Below, piece by piece: positions 35,526 through 47,299 of a DNA stretch of 64,000 bases. Origin of the DNA: Rhodamnia argentea (taxonomy: Eukaryota > Streptophyta > Magnoliopsida > Myrtales > Myrtaceae); the NCBI RefSeq assembly GCF_020921035.1, contig NC_063156.1, positions 24,972,283 through 25,036,282 of the forward strand, read 5' to 3'. The position numbers and the translations under genes were made by a program. The notes beneath the pieces were generated by a model, which searched no databases, was not told where the DNA came from, and saw nothing but the letters and a program-made list of their open reading frames with translations. Positions within the stretch are counted from its first letter, which is position 1. Each line of letters starts with the position of its first letter.

Positions 35526-37792
35526 ATGGCTTCAAATCGCGATCCGAAACCCTCCCAAGCGGAACTTCCATCGTCGTCGTCGTCGTCTTCTTCTGACGAT
35601 TGGAAGGGTCGTGTATTGCTCCCTGCTCTCCTCGCAGGTCTGTTGCTCGTTGTCCCCTCCTGTAGTTGCAGTTCCCGTTTCTTCTTCCTCTCTGCCGTTG
35701 CTTGATATGATAGTCTAGGAGGTCGCTGGATTGCTGATTGATTCGGCGTTGGGTTTTGGCCTTGGGTTGGGGGCAGGAATTGCTGGCGGCGGATACGGGT
35801 TGGTGTCGAAGCACCGGAAAGTTCACGGCCTCGCGAATATCTCCACTACTTATGCTGCTAATTGCGCCATTGTCATGGGTTGCTATTGCGGTAAGTTCCT
35901 CTGTCGCATTTCACTAATCCAAGTCAGCTTACGTTCGGAGTTGGGGCTTTAGTTTTGTCAGAAACTGCTCGAGACGTTGGTATTCCTAGATGTTAGTCTT
36001 AAGTGAATGGCGTGAGCGCTCTCAATCGGGCGGCAATTTTTCAGAAGAAACTGATGACTGTTTATGCTGCTTTAAACTACAGATTCTCCAACAAGTAGCT
36101 GATGATTGCATACTAGTAAAAGAATAAGTTGCTAGGGTGGCGTTCGCCTCTTTTTATTTACTTTCAATGTCTCATTGTCACTTGCATTACTTTAGGATAG
36201 GATAAGAGGCCAAACAATGCAGGAATCAGAGGAGTGGTTACCATAGCAAGAGGTTTCAAAGTCAGTGAGCAAGCGAGCTTCTAGAATTCTTTAACTCTTT
36301 CAGAATTGATCAACCTAATAAGAGAAGTTGGGCTTCTTTACTCATGGGAGCTGAATCGCAGATTTTCATTTATTATTCACGGTCCTTCTCGGTTTATCCA
36401 GTCATACTGCTAGGTGCTATGCTTCTGGAATAAGCGGTGCAGCTAGTTAGGATGCATAGTCATGCCTGGGACAGTGGTAGCTAGTTTGCCTTTTGTTTCA
36501 CCCGTGAATTATATGTTGCTATTTCCTATGATCCACTTATATATATATATATAAAATTGAGGCAGAATTGTCCTTTGCATATATGTGAACAAAATAGTTA
36601 ATCATTTTCACAAAGCTGGGGGTCATTTCTCTGTATCTTAAGTACATCACCATTTGACATGCACAACTGCAACCTGAGTTAGATAGTTTTGCTGGAAAGG
36701 AAAAGATCAAGGAGAGTACGTATACATCAACAGGGGACAGAATACTTAATTTTTAATAAGCGTCATATGTTAGAACCAAAATTGATTTCCCATGATCAAA
36801 ATTCTTGTACGAAATTTTGCAAGGAAAGTATTTAGCCAACAACAGTCTGTTTTCAGCACAATCTCGATAATTCTATGGAGTCATGGTGTATTTTAATGCC
36901 AAAATCTTCCAACTATATGCATTCAATATGGACAGGGACCCGCGAGTTTGTAAGAGTGACTCGCAAATCTGAACCGGATGATCTGTTAAACTCTGCCATT
37001 GGTGGCTTTGCTAGCGGTGCTATCCTTGGGCGGCTCCAAGGTCAGAACTCTCTCTCTCTTGTGAGTGGGTGAGCAGAATGGAGGAGGACTGAGCTTACTA
37101 TTGTTTCCGATGATTACTATTGTTCATCATATGGGGTCTTCATTTCCAGGATCATCGCAACGTAAAATTTCAGCTTTGAAGTTCAAGTTGATCTCGAATA
37201 GTTGGCTTTAGGATTACCAGTATATTGTCTGATGACACCGATGTCGTGGTCACTTTGTATTTTCTCCTCAGCTCCTTACTTGCTTGTCTTTTGGATACTG
37301 CATCCCTATTTCTTGTGGGCTTTACTAAGGTTATGCATGGAGATTTGGGTTTATCTTCTCTATAAAACAGCTTTAGAAGACAGCTAAATGAGGAAGTATG
37401 TATTATTTCATTATCCTCTGCTGAGAAGTTCTAACGCTACAAGCTCTTTAGACTCTAGAACTTTTTCAGTGGAATTGCACAGTCATCCTAGTATTTTAAC
37501 AAGTGCCAATGCGTAGACATTGCATCTACTTGATGGTTGTTCGACAAGCCACTTCTGTTATATCGTTCTTAGCAACTCTACACAGTAATTTGGTTATGTT
37601 GCCTTCGAAAATGGATCTGTATCCAATTGCTTTGCAATACCAGGTGGGCAAGGTGGAGCCATGAAGTATTCAGTTTTGTTTGCCATTGTGGGGACGGCTA
37701 TGGACTTTGCTATTTTGAAATTGAGACCATTCTTGAAGAGCAGCGAGTCGTTGAAACTGCCAGAGTGGTCCCCTATTCCAAGTACTCGATGA
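35526..37792 (+). CDS. Tim17/Tim22/Tim23 (PRAT) family membrane protein with altered C-terminus
   Basis: Four coding exons: 35526-35637, 35777-35890, 36936-37040 and 37644-37792. They total 480 nt, or 159 residues. The N-terminus is Ser-rich (MASNRDPKPSQAELP and a serine run). Hydrophobic helices with Gly-rich packing follow: LLPALLAGIAGGGYGLV, AANCAIVMGCYC, LLNSAIGGFASGAILG and YSVLFAIVGTAMDFAIL. This pattern fits the PRAT superfamily of mitochondrial and plastid membrane translocation proteins; the exact organelle is not decided. The written frame stops after EWSPIPSTR. One base further on, a second frame reads VLDEEQLAAKKAREQQLYSQ and then TTLGKLNKEDS, ending at 37877. That is plausibly the ancestral tail, so a 1-nt insertion near 37778 looks likely. 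The tail would otherwise give about 187 residues. Confidence 0.75.
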
Positions 37793-38862
37793 GGAACAGC
37801 TTGCCGCAAAGAAAGCTAGGGAACAGCAGCTCTATTCCCAAACAACGCTTGGTAAACTGAACAAAGAAGATTCTTGAGGAAATTGAGGGTTAGAGATAGC
37901 ATATAAGGAAAATAGAGTGCCTTGGGGGGAGACTCTTTTATCATGTTACCCAAATTTTGACCCAGTTGGGAACTTTGTTGTACCTGCTTTGCTAATTGTT
38001 ATTCTTGGCTCACTGAAAGGCAATCTCCCATTTGATGTTATCGCAGAAGTGCACTTTCTTGATGAGGGGTTGAGATTTGGATGAGCTCATTTGATTTGAT
38101 TAGGTTCTATCTGCAGTCGGCAGCAGCTCTTAAATTGGGTGTGTTGCAACTTGTAACACCATAAAGAGCTATGTCCAAATCAGAGAAACTAGTGTAGCTC
38201 AAGTTAAACTTTGAAGGGAAGATTGACTAACGTGATGAAGTGATTCGAGGGAGGATGATCATGAATCCTCCACATGGCTTGTGCTGAAGGTTTTTCCACG
38301 ATTTTTCTTTCTGGGTAGCTGGCAAAACCCCAGCAGTTCAATTATTGAGCAACGTTGCTGGTTTTTTTAACTCATAAAAACAGAATAAAAAACCGTTCCT
38401 GGTTTGAGTTTTGGATAATGGTAGCAACTTCTTTTTCTTTGGTTTGGTGGCTGGGGCCTTTTTTTTGTCTACGCCACCAACTCGACCTTCGTCAGTTCGT
38501 TACCATTGAATGATTCAGTCACAACCTTTGGGTATGGTGGTCATTTCAGGAAATCCCAAGAGAAATCATACTCTCATTTCGGGAGGACGAAGATCCCTCC
38601 TCAGCTTAAATTACTCCTCCAAAATAGGGGCTTGCCATCAAAAGAATAGATGATATCAAATTACGAAGAAATAACATCATTTACAGGAAAAAGCTAACAA
38701 AAGGGAAGGCTAAAAGTAATCCTAACATGTAACCCAAGTTAATTGCGACAAGCTCAACACGGTCCATAAGTACTAAAATCACTGGCTAAAGGGTACACCA
38801 GATCAGATTGACACAAGAAAATCTAGAAGGTTCCACAAGTGGTAACAGCTCCAGTTATTATG

Positions 38863-41800
38863 TCACGAGAGCAGAGAGACCAATGACACAAACTCTAGCG
38901 TCACCCGACCCTTTGATCTCGTGTTGATGACAAAGTGCTCCGGATATTTTCTCAGCAACATAAGCAAACCATACCAAGGTTTTCCCTTAGCTTCCGGGCC
39001 AGGCCAGTCCTCAGACGTGAGGTATCTCCTGACTCGACTGTGATGCCAAACACTTCTATACTGCTCCACCAGCTAAAGGAACCAAATTAGATAAGTTAGC
39101 ACACCCATAGGTCTCTAATAATTTAGAGTACATCACACGAAGTAACAATTTTCACTAAAAACTAAAAAGTTGGAAGATGAAATCCCTAGAAACTATATTA
39201 GACAGCATTAATTCTTAAACAGATATCATATGAGGGTATCACTAAGGGGAAACAAAATAGGCAAGTAACAAGAGAAAGAAGACAAAAATTACAAATAACC
39301 ATGACGACCAAATGAAGCATGGTTGGTACTTTGAATATCCTTTCAACCCACGTTATCACGATAATCTCTTGCTAAGTCAGATGCACACTAAGAAAATGCA
39401 TTTGTTGCCAGGTAGGGCATAAAGGTTGAGAAGTGACAAATCTCATATTTCAAGCAATTTTTTTGGAATCTGAAGACAGGAATTTGTCTGATCCTCCCAA
39501 TGGATAAATGATGACATATTATCATATGGCGAAATTTATCAGCCCACTCAAGTGGAAAATAATTGTTTGAACTGTAGACTTCATATCGAGTACTTGCTTT
39601 AGTACAGGATCAATAAACCCATTCCAAAGTTTCTTTGGGCCAAAATCAGAAGCCTGGACTCCGGAAAATAGACGTTCCAGATACAGCAACCAGTTTGTTT
39701 CAGTGACTTTAAGGCAGTTTCTGAACATTGTGAACAGGCAACTAAACCAGGCTAGCCAATCTATTTAAAGAAAATAGAGAACAATTTGCTCTTCAAATAC
39801 TCACCTCAGTATGCAGTTTCTCCATGGGCATCCATTCCCCTGGACCACAAAGATCGGACAATACTGTAGCTACAGATGATACCACATCCTTCTCTTCCAA
39901 CTGCATAAGCTGCTGGTTATCAGCATCTCTGTCAATTCTTGATCTGCTGTCTCCCTTCTTCTCAGCAGGAACTAGAGATAGTGTCATGCCAAAGGAAAAA
40001 ATCATCACTTCAATGCGCAAAGGAAAAACAACAATGGGCATCTATAATAAAAAGACCAATCCACCAATTTCATGACACAATTTAAAACCAAATTCAAATC
40101 TCCACAATAGCTCATAATAGAAACCACAAAAAATATAAATTGGAATGACATAGAAACCAAAAGATACTATCAGCTTGAATATATCGAGAAAAGGACATTT
40201 CGAAAGCTTGATTGCAATACATTATGATTGTTGAAACCTCAGATCACTAGGTAGACACTGTCAAGGTTGCAGTTACCAAGAAGAGAAAAAGGGGGAGGTG
40301 GGGGGGAGGGGGTGAGGAGCAGCTTGCTCAGACTATGTTGAAGAATCTGGTTAATCATCAAAATGAAAAAGGTGATGGATCTTGAATGCTACTAACGAGG
40401 ACTTCCATAAAGAGACGGCTCAGTTAAAGATTTTGATCAACAGGCAAGAGGAAGATGAAGAATAAAGTCACTATCAAGAGGGTCAACAACATTCAAAGAA
40501 CTATAACTTTCCCACAAGGAGGAATAGACAGAGATTAGGAATTATTCTTATCCAACTATGAATAAAAGCTTGCAAGTGCCAAGCATCAGCAGGATTAAAG
40601 ACCCTAAGATATTTCCTTTCAGGTTCCACTTACCATTGCATATACAAATACCAATAGGCTATTTACGACAAACTGTACAGGCATGTAAGGATTTTGGTGA
40701 ATGTGTACAAGGAAGATGATTAAAAGAAGTACTAATAGGGGATCAACAAAAGTTAAAAAAACTACAGCTTTGACTAAAAAATAGGAATGGAATCACTGGA
40801 CTAAACATTCGCCACAAGTTTGCTAGCCACGGTAGGATCTTAGAATTCTCATTTGAGGTAAACTACAATTACATGTAAAAGTAGTATGCTAGGCTAAACA
40901 AGGTCAATTGAGTACTTCAAATGCCCAAGTTTTACTGAGCTTCCTCGCCATCTATGTGTGTGCATGTGAACAAATAATAGGATATTCCAAACAATATGTA
41001 CAGGCCATGCAACATAGCACCTGAAAAGAACTGCAAATTGAAATCATAGAGACTTGACATTGCTCGCAAAATTCCTTGACAAAAAGCAGGAAGCACATGG
41101 GAAGAGCACTAACAAAGAGTCAATCTCAGAAGCAAGGACTATAGCCACTACCATACTGAATACACACTCTGGAATGTAGATTGTTTTTAGTTTTGGTGTT
41201 CCACTAATGATAGCCATGAGCAGTAGCTCTGAAAAAAGATGTTTTCTGCAAAACGTACACACTTATAACCATGCCTAGAATGTGGAGAGGTAGCAAGTGT
41301 GTGCATAGCGTAGGGTATGGCAACTAGGCAGAGAATCACCTTTCACCATAAAAGGTTTTATAGCAAGCGACGTTGAGCTATTTTAAAAAATTTTGTTCTG
41401 TTTCTAAATATCAGGTTATGATAGGCATAGAGCCATCTCTTCCAATGACTAATTTGTGAGAAACAATATTAGCTACATGTGGGCAGATGGGCAGATGGCA
41501 GTTTGTTACCCACAACTCATTTATCATGCCAAGTCATCAACATCAAAATTCAGGATGGCCTTTTTTGCTACAAACATGAAAAGGGTTACGTTATAGAATG
41601 GGCCAATGCGGGGAACTAAATGCATCAGCAGACCAGGCATGACACACATAACAGATGCTATCAAACTTCTCGACAGATTCTCAAAGTTTCCATTCCAGTG
41701 AGAAGGGATTAGAGATTGGAATGACACAGATATTAGAATACTAAAACTTCCGTTTCCTGCGCATGGAAGTAGCACAGGCACAACAAATCCTAACATTGAT

Positions 41801-42600
41801 CCAACCACCAAGGCAGTAGAATGGAAACACATCAATCTAAAAAAAAAATCGACAAAGCAACAGACTTTAAGAGACGACTCAAACCAGTTCTCCCCCATCT
41901 ACCCCCAATCCGAGTTCACAGACTTCCAATTCGTCATCCCCTTTCCCTAACAAATCTAATCAAGGGTAATCAAGAAAGAGGACAGCACACACACAGACAC
42001 ACAGTACTCACCCAGTGCCTGCTTGCCACCAGAACCACTACCAGCATAGCCACCATAAGCCCCCTCATACCCATCCTTCCTGACCCTCTTCCCACCACCA
42101 CCACCTTCCTCCTCCTCCTCCCCATACTCCTCCTCCTCATAAACCTCCCTCCCCCTCCCCTTCCTCCCCCCAACCACCGGCTGCGGCGGATACCCATACG
42201 CCCCTGCCGGCGCAGCCACGTGGTGCCGGGGCCCGACCGGCCCCCCTAAAATGCTCCTCACGGGCAACAAGAAATAGAACTCCTTGTCGCCAATCTGGAG
42301 CAAGTCCTGGGAATCGAGCTTGACGGGAGGGTTCCCAGGGAGGTGGAGGACGCCCTCGACGAGGCAGCCATTCTTACCGAGGACCTCGAGGGCGAAGCGG
42401 CGGCGGGAGAAGTCGTAGAAAATGCGGGCGTGGTGGCGGGAGATGTTCATGCCGCCGCCGAGGCTGGAGAGGTCGACGTCGACCGTCGATTTCTTGGAGT
42501 TGCGGCCGAGGATGATGGAGTAGGTCTGCATGTAGTACTCGAAGTCCTCTCCCTGCAACTTCGCGAACCCCGCCTCCACGTCGCCGCCCGACGCGCTCAT
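38863..42600 (-). CDS. FHA2: FHA domain-containing protein FHA2-like, transcriptional regulator
   Basis: Three coding exons: 42600-42012, 39971-39805 and 39072-38863. They total 966 nt, or 321 residues, about the length of Arabidopsis FHA2. The FHA domain (residues about 28-112) has the canonical GR (32-33), SRHH (54-57) and a conserved KNG (76-78) that contact phosphothreonine. A divergent glycine- and glutamate-rich linker follows (about 140-195; GAG/GGA repeats). Exon 2 encodes LEEKDVVSSVATVLSDLCGP. Exon 3 encodes VWHHSRVRRYL, then KGKPWYGLLMLLRKYPEHFV, and ends TLEFVSLVSLLS, a strongly conserved C-terminal block in plant FHA2 and fungal Fhl1-type proteins. The product is a nuclear phosphopeptide reader. 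Intron 1 is over 2 kb. The first exon is GC-rich, the rest AT-rich. Confidence 0.95.
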
Positions 42601-43399
42601 GGCTCGATCTTCGACGCTGCTGAACCTGACGATCGATCGCTTCTTGTTCTTCTCCTTCTCGGAGTCGCTGAGACAGAGAGAGGGGGGATCCAGAAGAAGA
42701 ATGGTGAGGGCAATGTAGGTATTTTCCGAAGAGAGGATGTGCACAAAGGGAAAGTGCGAGCTGCACCGGTTCGAAAATCGAACCGGTCGAAACCAAACCA
42801 ACGGGACCGGTAATTCCGCGTTAGGGGCAGTTCGACCGGAGACAGGTTTAATATTACCATGTTCACATTTAAGATCATAGTCATACTACGTTTGAGAATA
42901 CTTTGTCAAGCAACTTTAGGATTTCAAAATATCCTTAGAGCCAAACATTTTGTGCTAGATAAATTTTCCGTACTTTGGACCCCAAGCTATCTGAGAAGTC
43001 CAAAGATAAAGGCGAAATTGCCCATTACTTTAGCATGAAATATTTTTTACGAGCAACTTGAGGATTTAATAAAAGATTTCATCTTTCAATTTTACCCCGT
43101 GTAAGTTATTAGAACTCGAGCTTTACCTCTCAATTAAGAGATAGAGAGGAGAAAAAAGTCAATGCTACGATATTACCACATCATGTGTTGACGTGGCACG
43201 CATATGCCTAATCGGGTCCTATCACAAAGTGACATGTGAAAAGCAATTTGAAATTAAATTAAAACAAACTTCAAGTTTGTTAGGGCAAGCTATAAAAGGA
43301 AAAAAAACAACTTAATTATACCGGCGACTTTAATAAACGCGTTCAAAATTGAAATGGCAGCAACTCACTCTTTTTTTGTTCTTTTACTTTCAGAAATCT
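42601..43399. other. Upstream region of FHA2
   Basis: The FHA2 leader and promoter lie here (about 42601-42830, CT-rich on the gene strand). The rest, to 43399, shows no gene or clear repeat. Confidence 0.4.
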
Positions 43400-44390
43400 T
43401 GAAGATGCTCCACCTCTTGTTTTGCATTCACAGAATTAAAAAGGGAAAGGAGTAACATTTTCAAGGTAAAGCAACATTTGATGATAAACATGGCCACGGG
43501 CCGGTTTGGGCCCGGAGCCTGCCGGTGAAATTACCAAAACCGGCCTGTTGATCAAGACCGCCGGTTTCGAACAGGAACCGGCCCGGCTCCTCGCGGGCTG
43601 GTTCTTGTTCCGAAATGCCAAAAAAAAAAAGGGGGAAAAGAGCCAACGGGCTCTTCCCCCCCAACCCAAACGGCCCAAAATTGGGCCGAATTGAAACGGC
43701 TCGGAAGCGGCGGTTCCAAACCGGAATCGGGACCCCCCCTTCAAGGACAAGTCCGGTTCAAGCATGCCCACGAACCAGAACCACCGGTTCACGGCTCGTG
43801 GCGATGTCTATTTGATGGTAATTGACGAAAGTTTGGTTTCATAATAGACATGCCCACATAGCTCATAAATCAGCCTCAAAGTGTTGTAAAAAAACTTATC
43901 CAATTATACAGATTGGTGCAAATTACGCAAGTCATGGCATAATCTTACATAGACTCTTACTGATCATATAAGTTATTGTATGTAAATCACGGCACACCGT
44001 TTTAGCACCACCAATCTTGATTGGTTGCATGTAAATAATAACACCACCACGTAAATCGTTGAATTATATAAATTGCTGTAACGCAAATCTCGCAACATTG
44101 ATTAAAAAAAAAAACAAGCGAGAAAGAGATCGCAACCGATCACTATTGGTGGTGTTAAGACGACGTGCCGTAATTTACAATCAACGATTAATATGTTCGG
44201 TAAGAGTCCATATAAGATCATGTCACAACTTACGATTTGCGGCTGTGCGTATGACTGAACGAGCTTTTTTACCGCGCTCGAGGCTGATTTTTGCGCTATA
44301 TGAGCATGTTTATTATGAAACGAGATTTTCCGATTGATTTTGAAAAAGGCTACTCCTTTTGCTTTTTATTTTGCAAATGGAAAGCGCATC
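43400..44390. repeat. Long foldback transposon interrupted by a nested hAT-type MITE
   Basis: The right arm (about 44130-44390), read inverted, matches the left arm (about 43820-44030) over roughly 200 bp. Shared blocks include TTTCATAATA(G/A)ACATGC, AAATCAGCCTC and ACTCTTAC...TAA(A/T)T(C/T)ACGGCAC...CACCACCAAT. Beyond 43820 the match breaks at the nested element, then resumes at AAAAAGGGAAAGGAGTAACA (about 43438-43460), matching inverted 44341-44370. The outer ends cannot be set precisely. The long arms suggest a Mutator-like or foldback type, but no transposase frame is present. Confidence 0.7.
43484..43809. repeat. hAT-type MITE with 8-bp target duplication (ATTTGATG)
   Basis: The 326-bp GC-rich element is flanked by identical ATTTGATG at 43476-43483 and 43810-43817, the 8-bp duplication size expected for hAT. 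The 5' end reads ACATGGCCACGGGCCG and the inverted 3' end reads ACATCGCCACGAGCCG, giving terminal inverted repeats that match at 14 of 16 bases. The inside is full of CCGGTT and AACCGG. No transposase is encoded. It lies inside the left arm of a larger foldback element. Confidence 0.8.
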
Positions 44391-45726
44391 TTTGTTGCGA
44401 ACTAGAGCTTCGCACTTTTTCGCCACACGAACTACAATGCAGTGATCTGCTAGATATATTGTATATATTAAGATTAGGTTTTACCCTTCCTCGTGTTAGA
44501 ACATATGAACTTTTCTTCTTTACATTCTGTCCCACGGAGAAAGAGTACTAAACTCTTCACTTCTTTCAAAACTTATGTAATAACTTCTCTTGTGTCGACC
44601 TTAACATGATCAACCTTCCCATCTCCCTGTTGTGAGAACCTTCATTAGCTGATCCTCGTAAAGCCAATGAGGTAGAAGTTTTCGTCCGGTTTCCCTTTCT
44701 CGTTGGAAAAAATGCGTCGGGAGTAGTCAATTAATGGAAGGACAAAGCATCCAAAAGTAAAAGAGTACAAAAGTAAAGACAGAGAAAGGGACGAGCTGGT
44801 TGCATTTCAATTTTGATGGCATTCATTGAAACCCCTACTTTAATTAATTTGCTTCCTTTTGCAGCCTGCTCTTAACAGACTTTAATTGTTATTTTTTTTA
44901 TACTTAATATAGAATTGATCGCCACGTGTCGATTTGCCGTAGATCCTGGCTAGGCAAATGTGTGCCACGTCAGTATATGACGTGGTAGTACTATACCGAT
45001 GAAGAATTTCTCAAAAAAAGGCGGATAATTATTGATGGTATCCGCTAGTTGCGCGGCGTGGTGCTTGCTTGGTGACGCTGAATGCAAGGGGCGAGCTAGA
45101 TCTCGCTTGGGCCGGGTGGCCTCAACATCGGGTCACTTGGGATTGTACTATCCCGGCAAGATCCAGTTTTGGGTCATGCGACCTCAATGCCGTGTCATAT
45201 GAAGTTTTGTACACCGTTCTCGGCAAGGATCATGTATATTCTTCTCTATATATGTATGCCCCTCCTTTTTCAATTTTTTTAAAAAATTATAAGAAATAAG
45301 TTCTCTTAGATTGGATTAAATACAGAATTGTTTTAGCGATATGGGTCGGGTCGGATACGGATCAAGAAAGAAGTCTCAAAGCCAAAGCAAATATCGGGGA
45401 TGTGCTGTCCAACATCACTAATTCCCAAAAATTATTATGAAAAACATAAAAGCTGTATATATATTATTAAAAATATTTGGTGCTCGATCGAGTCTTTTGA
45501 GTCCCAACTGTGGCGCCTCTAATGTTTTTTGTTTTTGTTTTGTCATTTTCCTTTTAATTCCTAAACAAACATTTTCCTCTTTATTTTATTACTGTTTTAA
45601 CCCAATAAATGAAGAATATTTCTGATTGTTAGCTTTTAATTTCTCTTTTCTTTTAACAACCACCAAAACGAGAGTTGAAATCAAAAGTTATTCTTTTCGA
45701 GAGGATCTGATAAATTATTTTTTTAT
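44391..45726. other. Intergenic, no gene recognised
   Basis: Nothing supported. A GC-richer patch at about 45050-45190 (GGGCGAGCTAGATCTCGC and similar) resembles the cores of the AAATAAGG foldback family but lacks arms. Confidence 0.35.
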
Positions 45727-46205
45727 AAAAAATTACAAATAAAGGTATGAAATGCCATTTTTTTCTCAAATAAGGACGTAAAGTAAATATTATTTCAAAT
45801 AAAGGTTTGAAGTGTCCTATTTATTTCAAGAAAAAAGGCATGATCAAGTGCATTTTCGTCATCTTCTCTCTTTTTTTTTTTTCCTTCATTTTTGTCGGTG
45901 GCCGGCCTTGCCATGCCCGAGCGAAGGTCGCCTCGCTTGGGACCGTCGAGGCAAGGCCACCCTCGACGGCCGTGAGGGCGGCCTCGCCCTTCCCAAGGAC
46001 CAGCTATTGGCAAAAATGATGGGGAAAAACAAAGAAAAAAAGAAGGAAAATAAGTAAAGAAAAAAAAATAAATGAGGAAAAAGCCATTGGTTAGGCTCTT
46101 TTTCGCAACAAAGAGGGCACTTTAGGTCTTATTTAAAATAAGGTTCACTTCATATCTTTATTTGCGAAAATAAGGGCACTTCCGACCATTTTTTGAAATT
46201 TTTCC
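45727..46205. repeat. Foldback (MITE-like) element, copy E
   Basis: The left arm carries CAAATAAAGGTATGAAATGCC, CTCAAATAAGGACGTAAAGT and TTTCAAATAAAGGTTTGAAGTG-type units. The right arm carries their inverses, ending TTTTTTGAAATTTTTCC. The core at about 45895-46005 is GC-rich with GGCCGGCCTTGCC and repeated GCCTCGC/CGTCGAGGCAAGGCC text. Those core words recur in the copy at 59056. Left and right ends are approximate. Confidence 0.65.
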
Positions 46206-47110
46206 TTTTTTTTTTTTTTCTGGGCTCATTCACATTTGCGACACACGCATATATATCGAAAGAAACGTGCAACGCGAACGATGCAACCATCACATGTTCA
46301 AGCAAGGCACTTCTGCCCCTCCCGTCTCTCTCATCATCTGTCTCTTAACTTGTACATTGGGACGTAATTATTTGGGTCCATATGCCCCAGCGCGAAGACG
46401 CATCGCACGTGGTTCTCCTCCCCACCCACGTCGGGTCAATTATGGCGGTCCCCCCATCCTCTCTCGAATCCCAAACTTTTAACTCTAGCTCGTAAATTTT
46501 TAAATTCCAACCAAATCGAGTAGTAGTACAAGCTTCGATCCCATAAAGATTGCATCTCAAGAAATGCTAATCGATGGCCGCGATCGGTAAGTATTGTCGA
46601 TCGATCGATTTTACATCACGGGCCATCTCTCCCTCTATCTCTCGGCCTTGAATCGCGATGATCAGGATGTCGCGATCGAATGACATGGGTCCCGGCTATG
46701 TGTTTATCGAGAAATAGACGATGCACGGGGGGAGGGTGTTCAATTGGAAAACAACGTGACCATCACTGTTATCTTTGGTAAGTTCCCTTCTCTCTTGGTG
46801 CGTCATTTTTCTTTGTTTCTCTTCTTTTCTGTTTTAAATATTTTTCTTCTCGTTTTAATGAAATTCTCCGCTATTAAATGTGTTAAATGTAAAAATTGGT
46901 TACCTAAAAATATTATTATAAAAAAAATGAAATGGATTAAATCTATGTAATATTATTTACTAGAAATAAACATTATAATTTTCCTTAATTTTCAAAAAGC
47001 TCAGGAAGCACCTGTTGATCTCTCTCTCCCTCGCAGATACCTTCAGAGTTCACAGACGAACACTTTCTGTGCTCCAGCTCAACGCTCTCCAGTCTCCACC
47101 TTCCTTTGCT
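46206..47110. other. Intergenic and promoter region of the trypsin-like-fold gene
   Basis: No gene is supported. The last 130 bp before the CT tract probably contain the transcription start. A minus-strand frame of 157 codons here includes the microsatellite and is not coding. Confidence 0.4.
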
Positions 47111-47116
47111 CCCTTT

Positions 47117-47117
<1 letters not shown>

Positions 47118-47159
<42 letters not shown>
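47118..47159. repeat. (CT)n microsatellite in leader
   Basis: About 16 uninterrupted CT units, then interrupted ones, lie about 150 bp upstream of the start codon at 47300. This is a typical leader tract of plant genes. Confidence 0.85.
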
Positions 47160-47299
47160 AGACTGTCGAGGAGGAGGTGAATGGTGTTGCTGGCGAAGAA
47201 GACGGGTTCATCAGCAGCGCACCGACATTCCCCTCGGATCTGAGCCTCTATGCTCTGACGCGGGACATTCGGAAACCCTAGGAGGAGAAGGGACCGGCG

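Noticed and set aside
42343-42813. 156-codon + strand frame over FHA2 exon 1
   Set aside because: Antisense shadow of the GC-rich FHA domain exon, with no family match.
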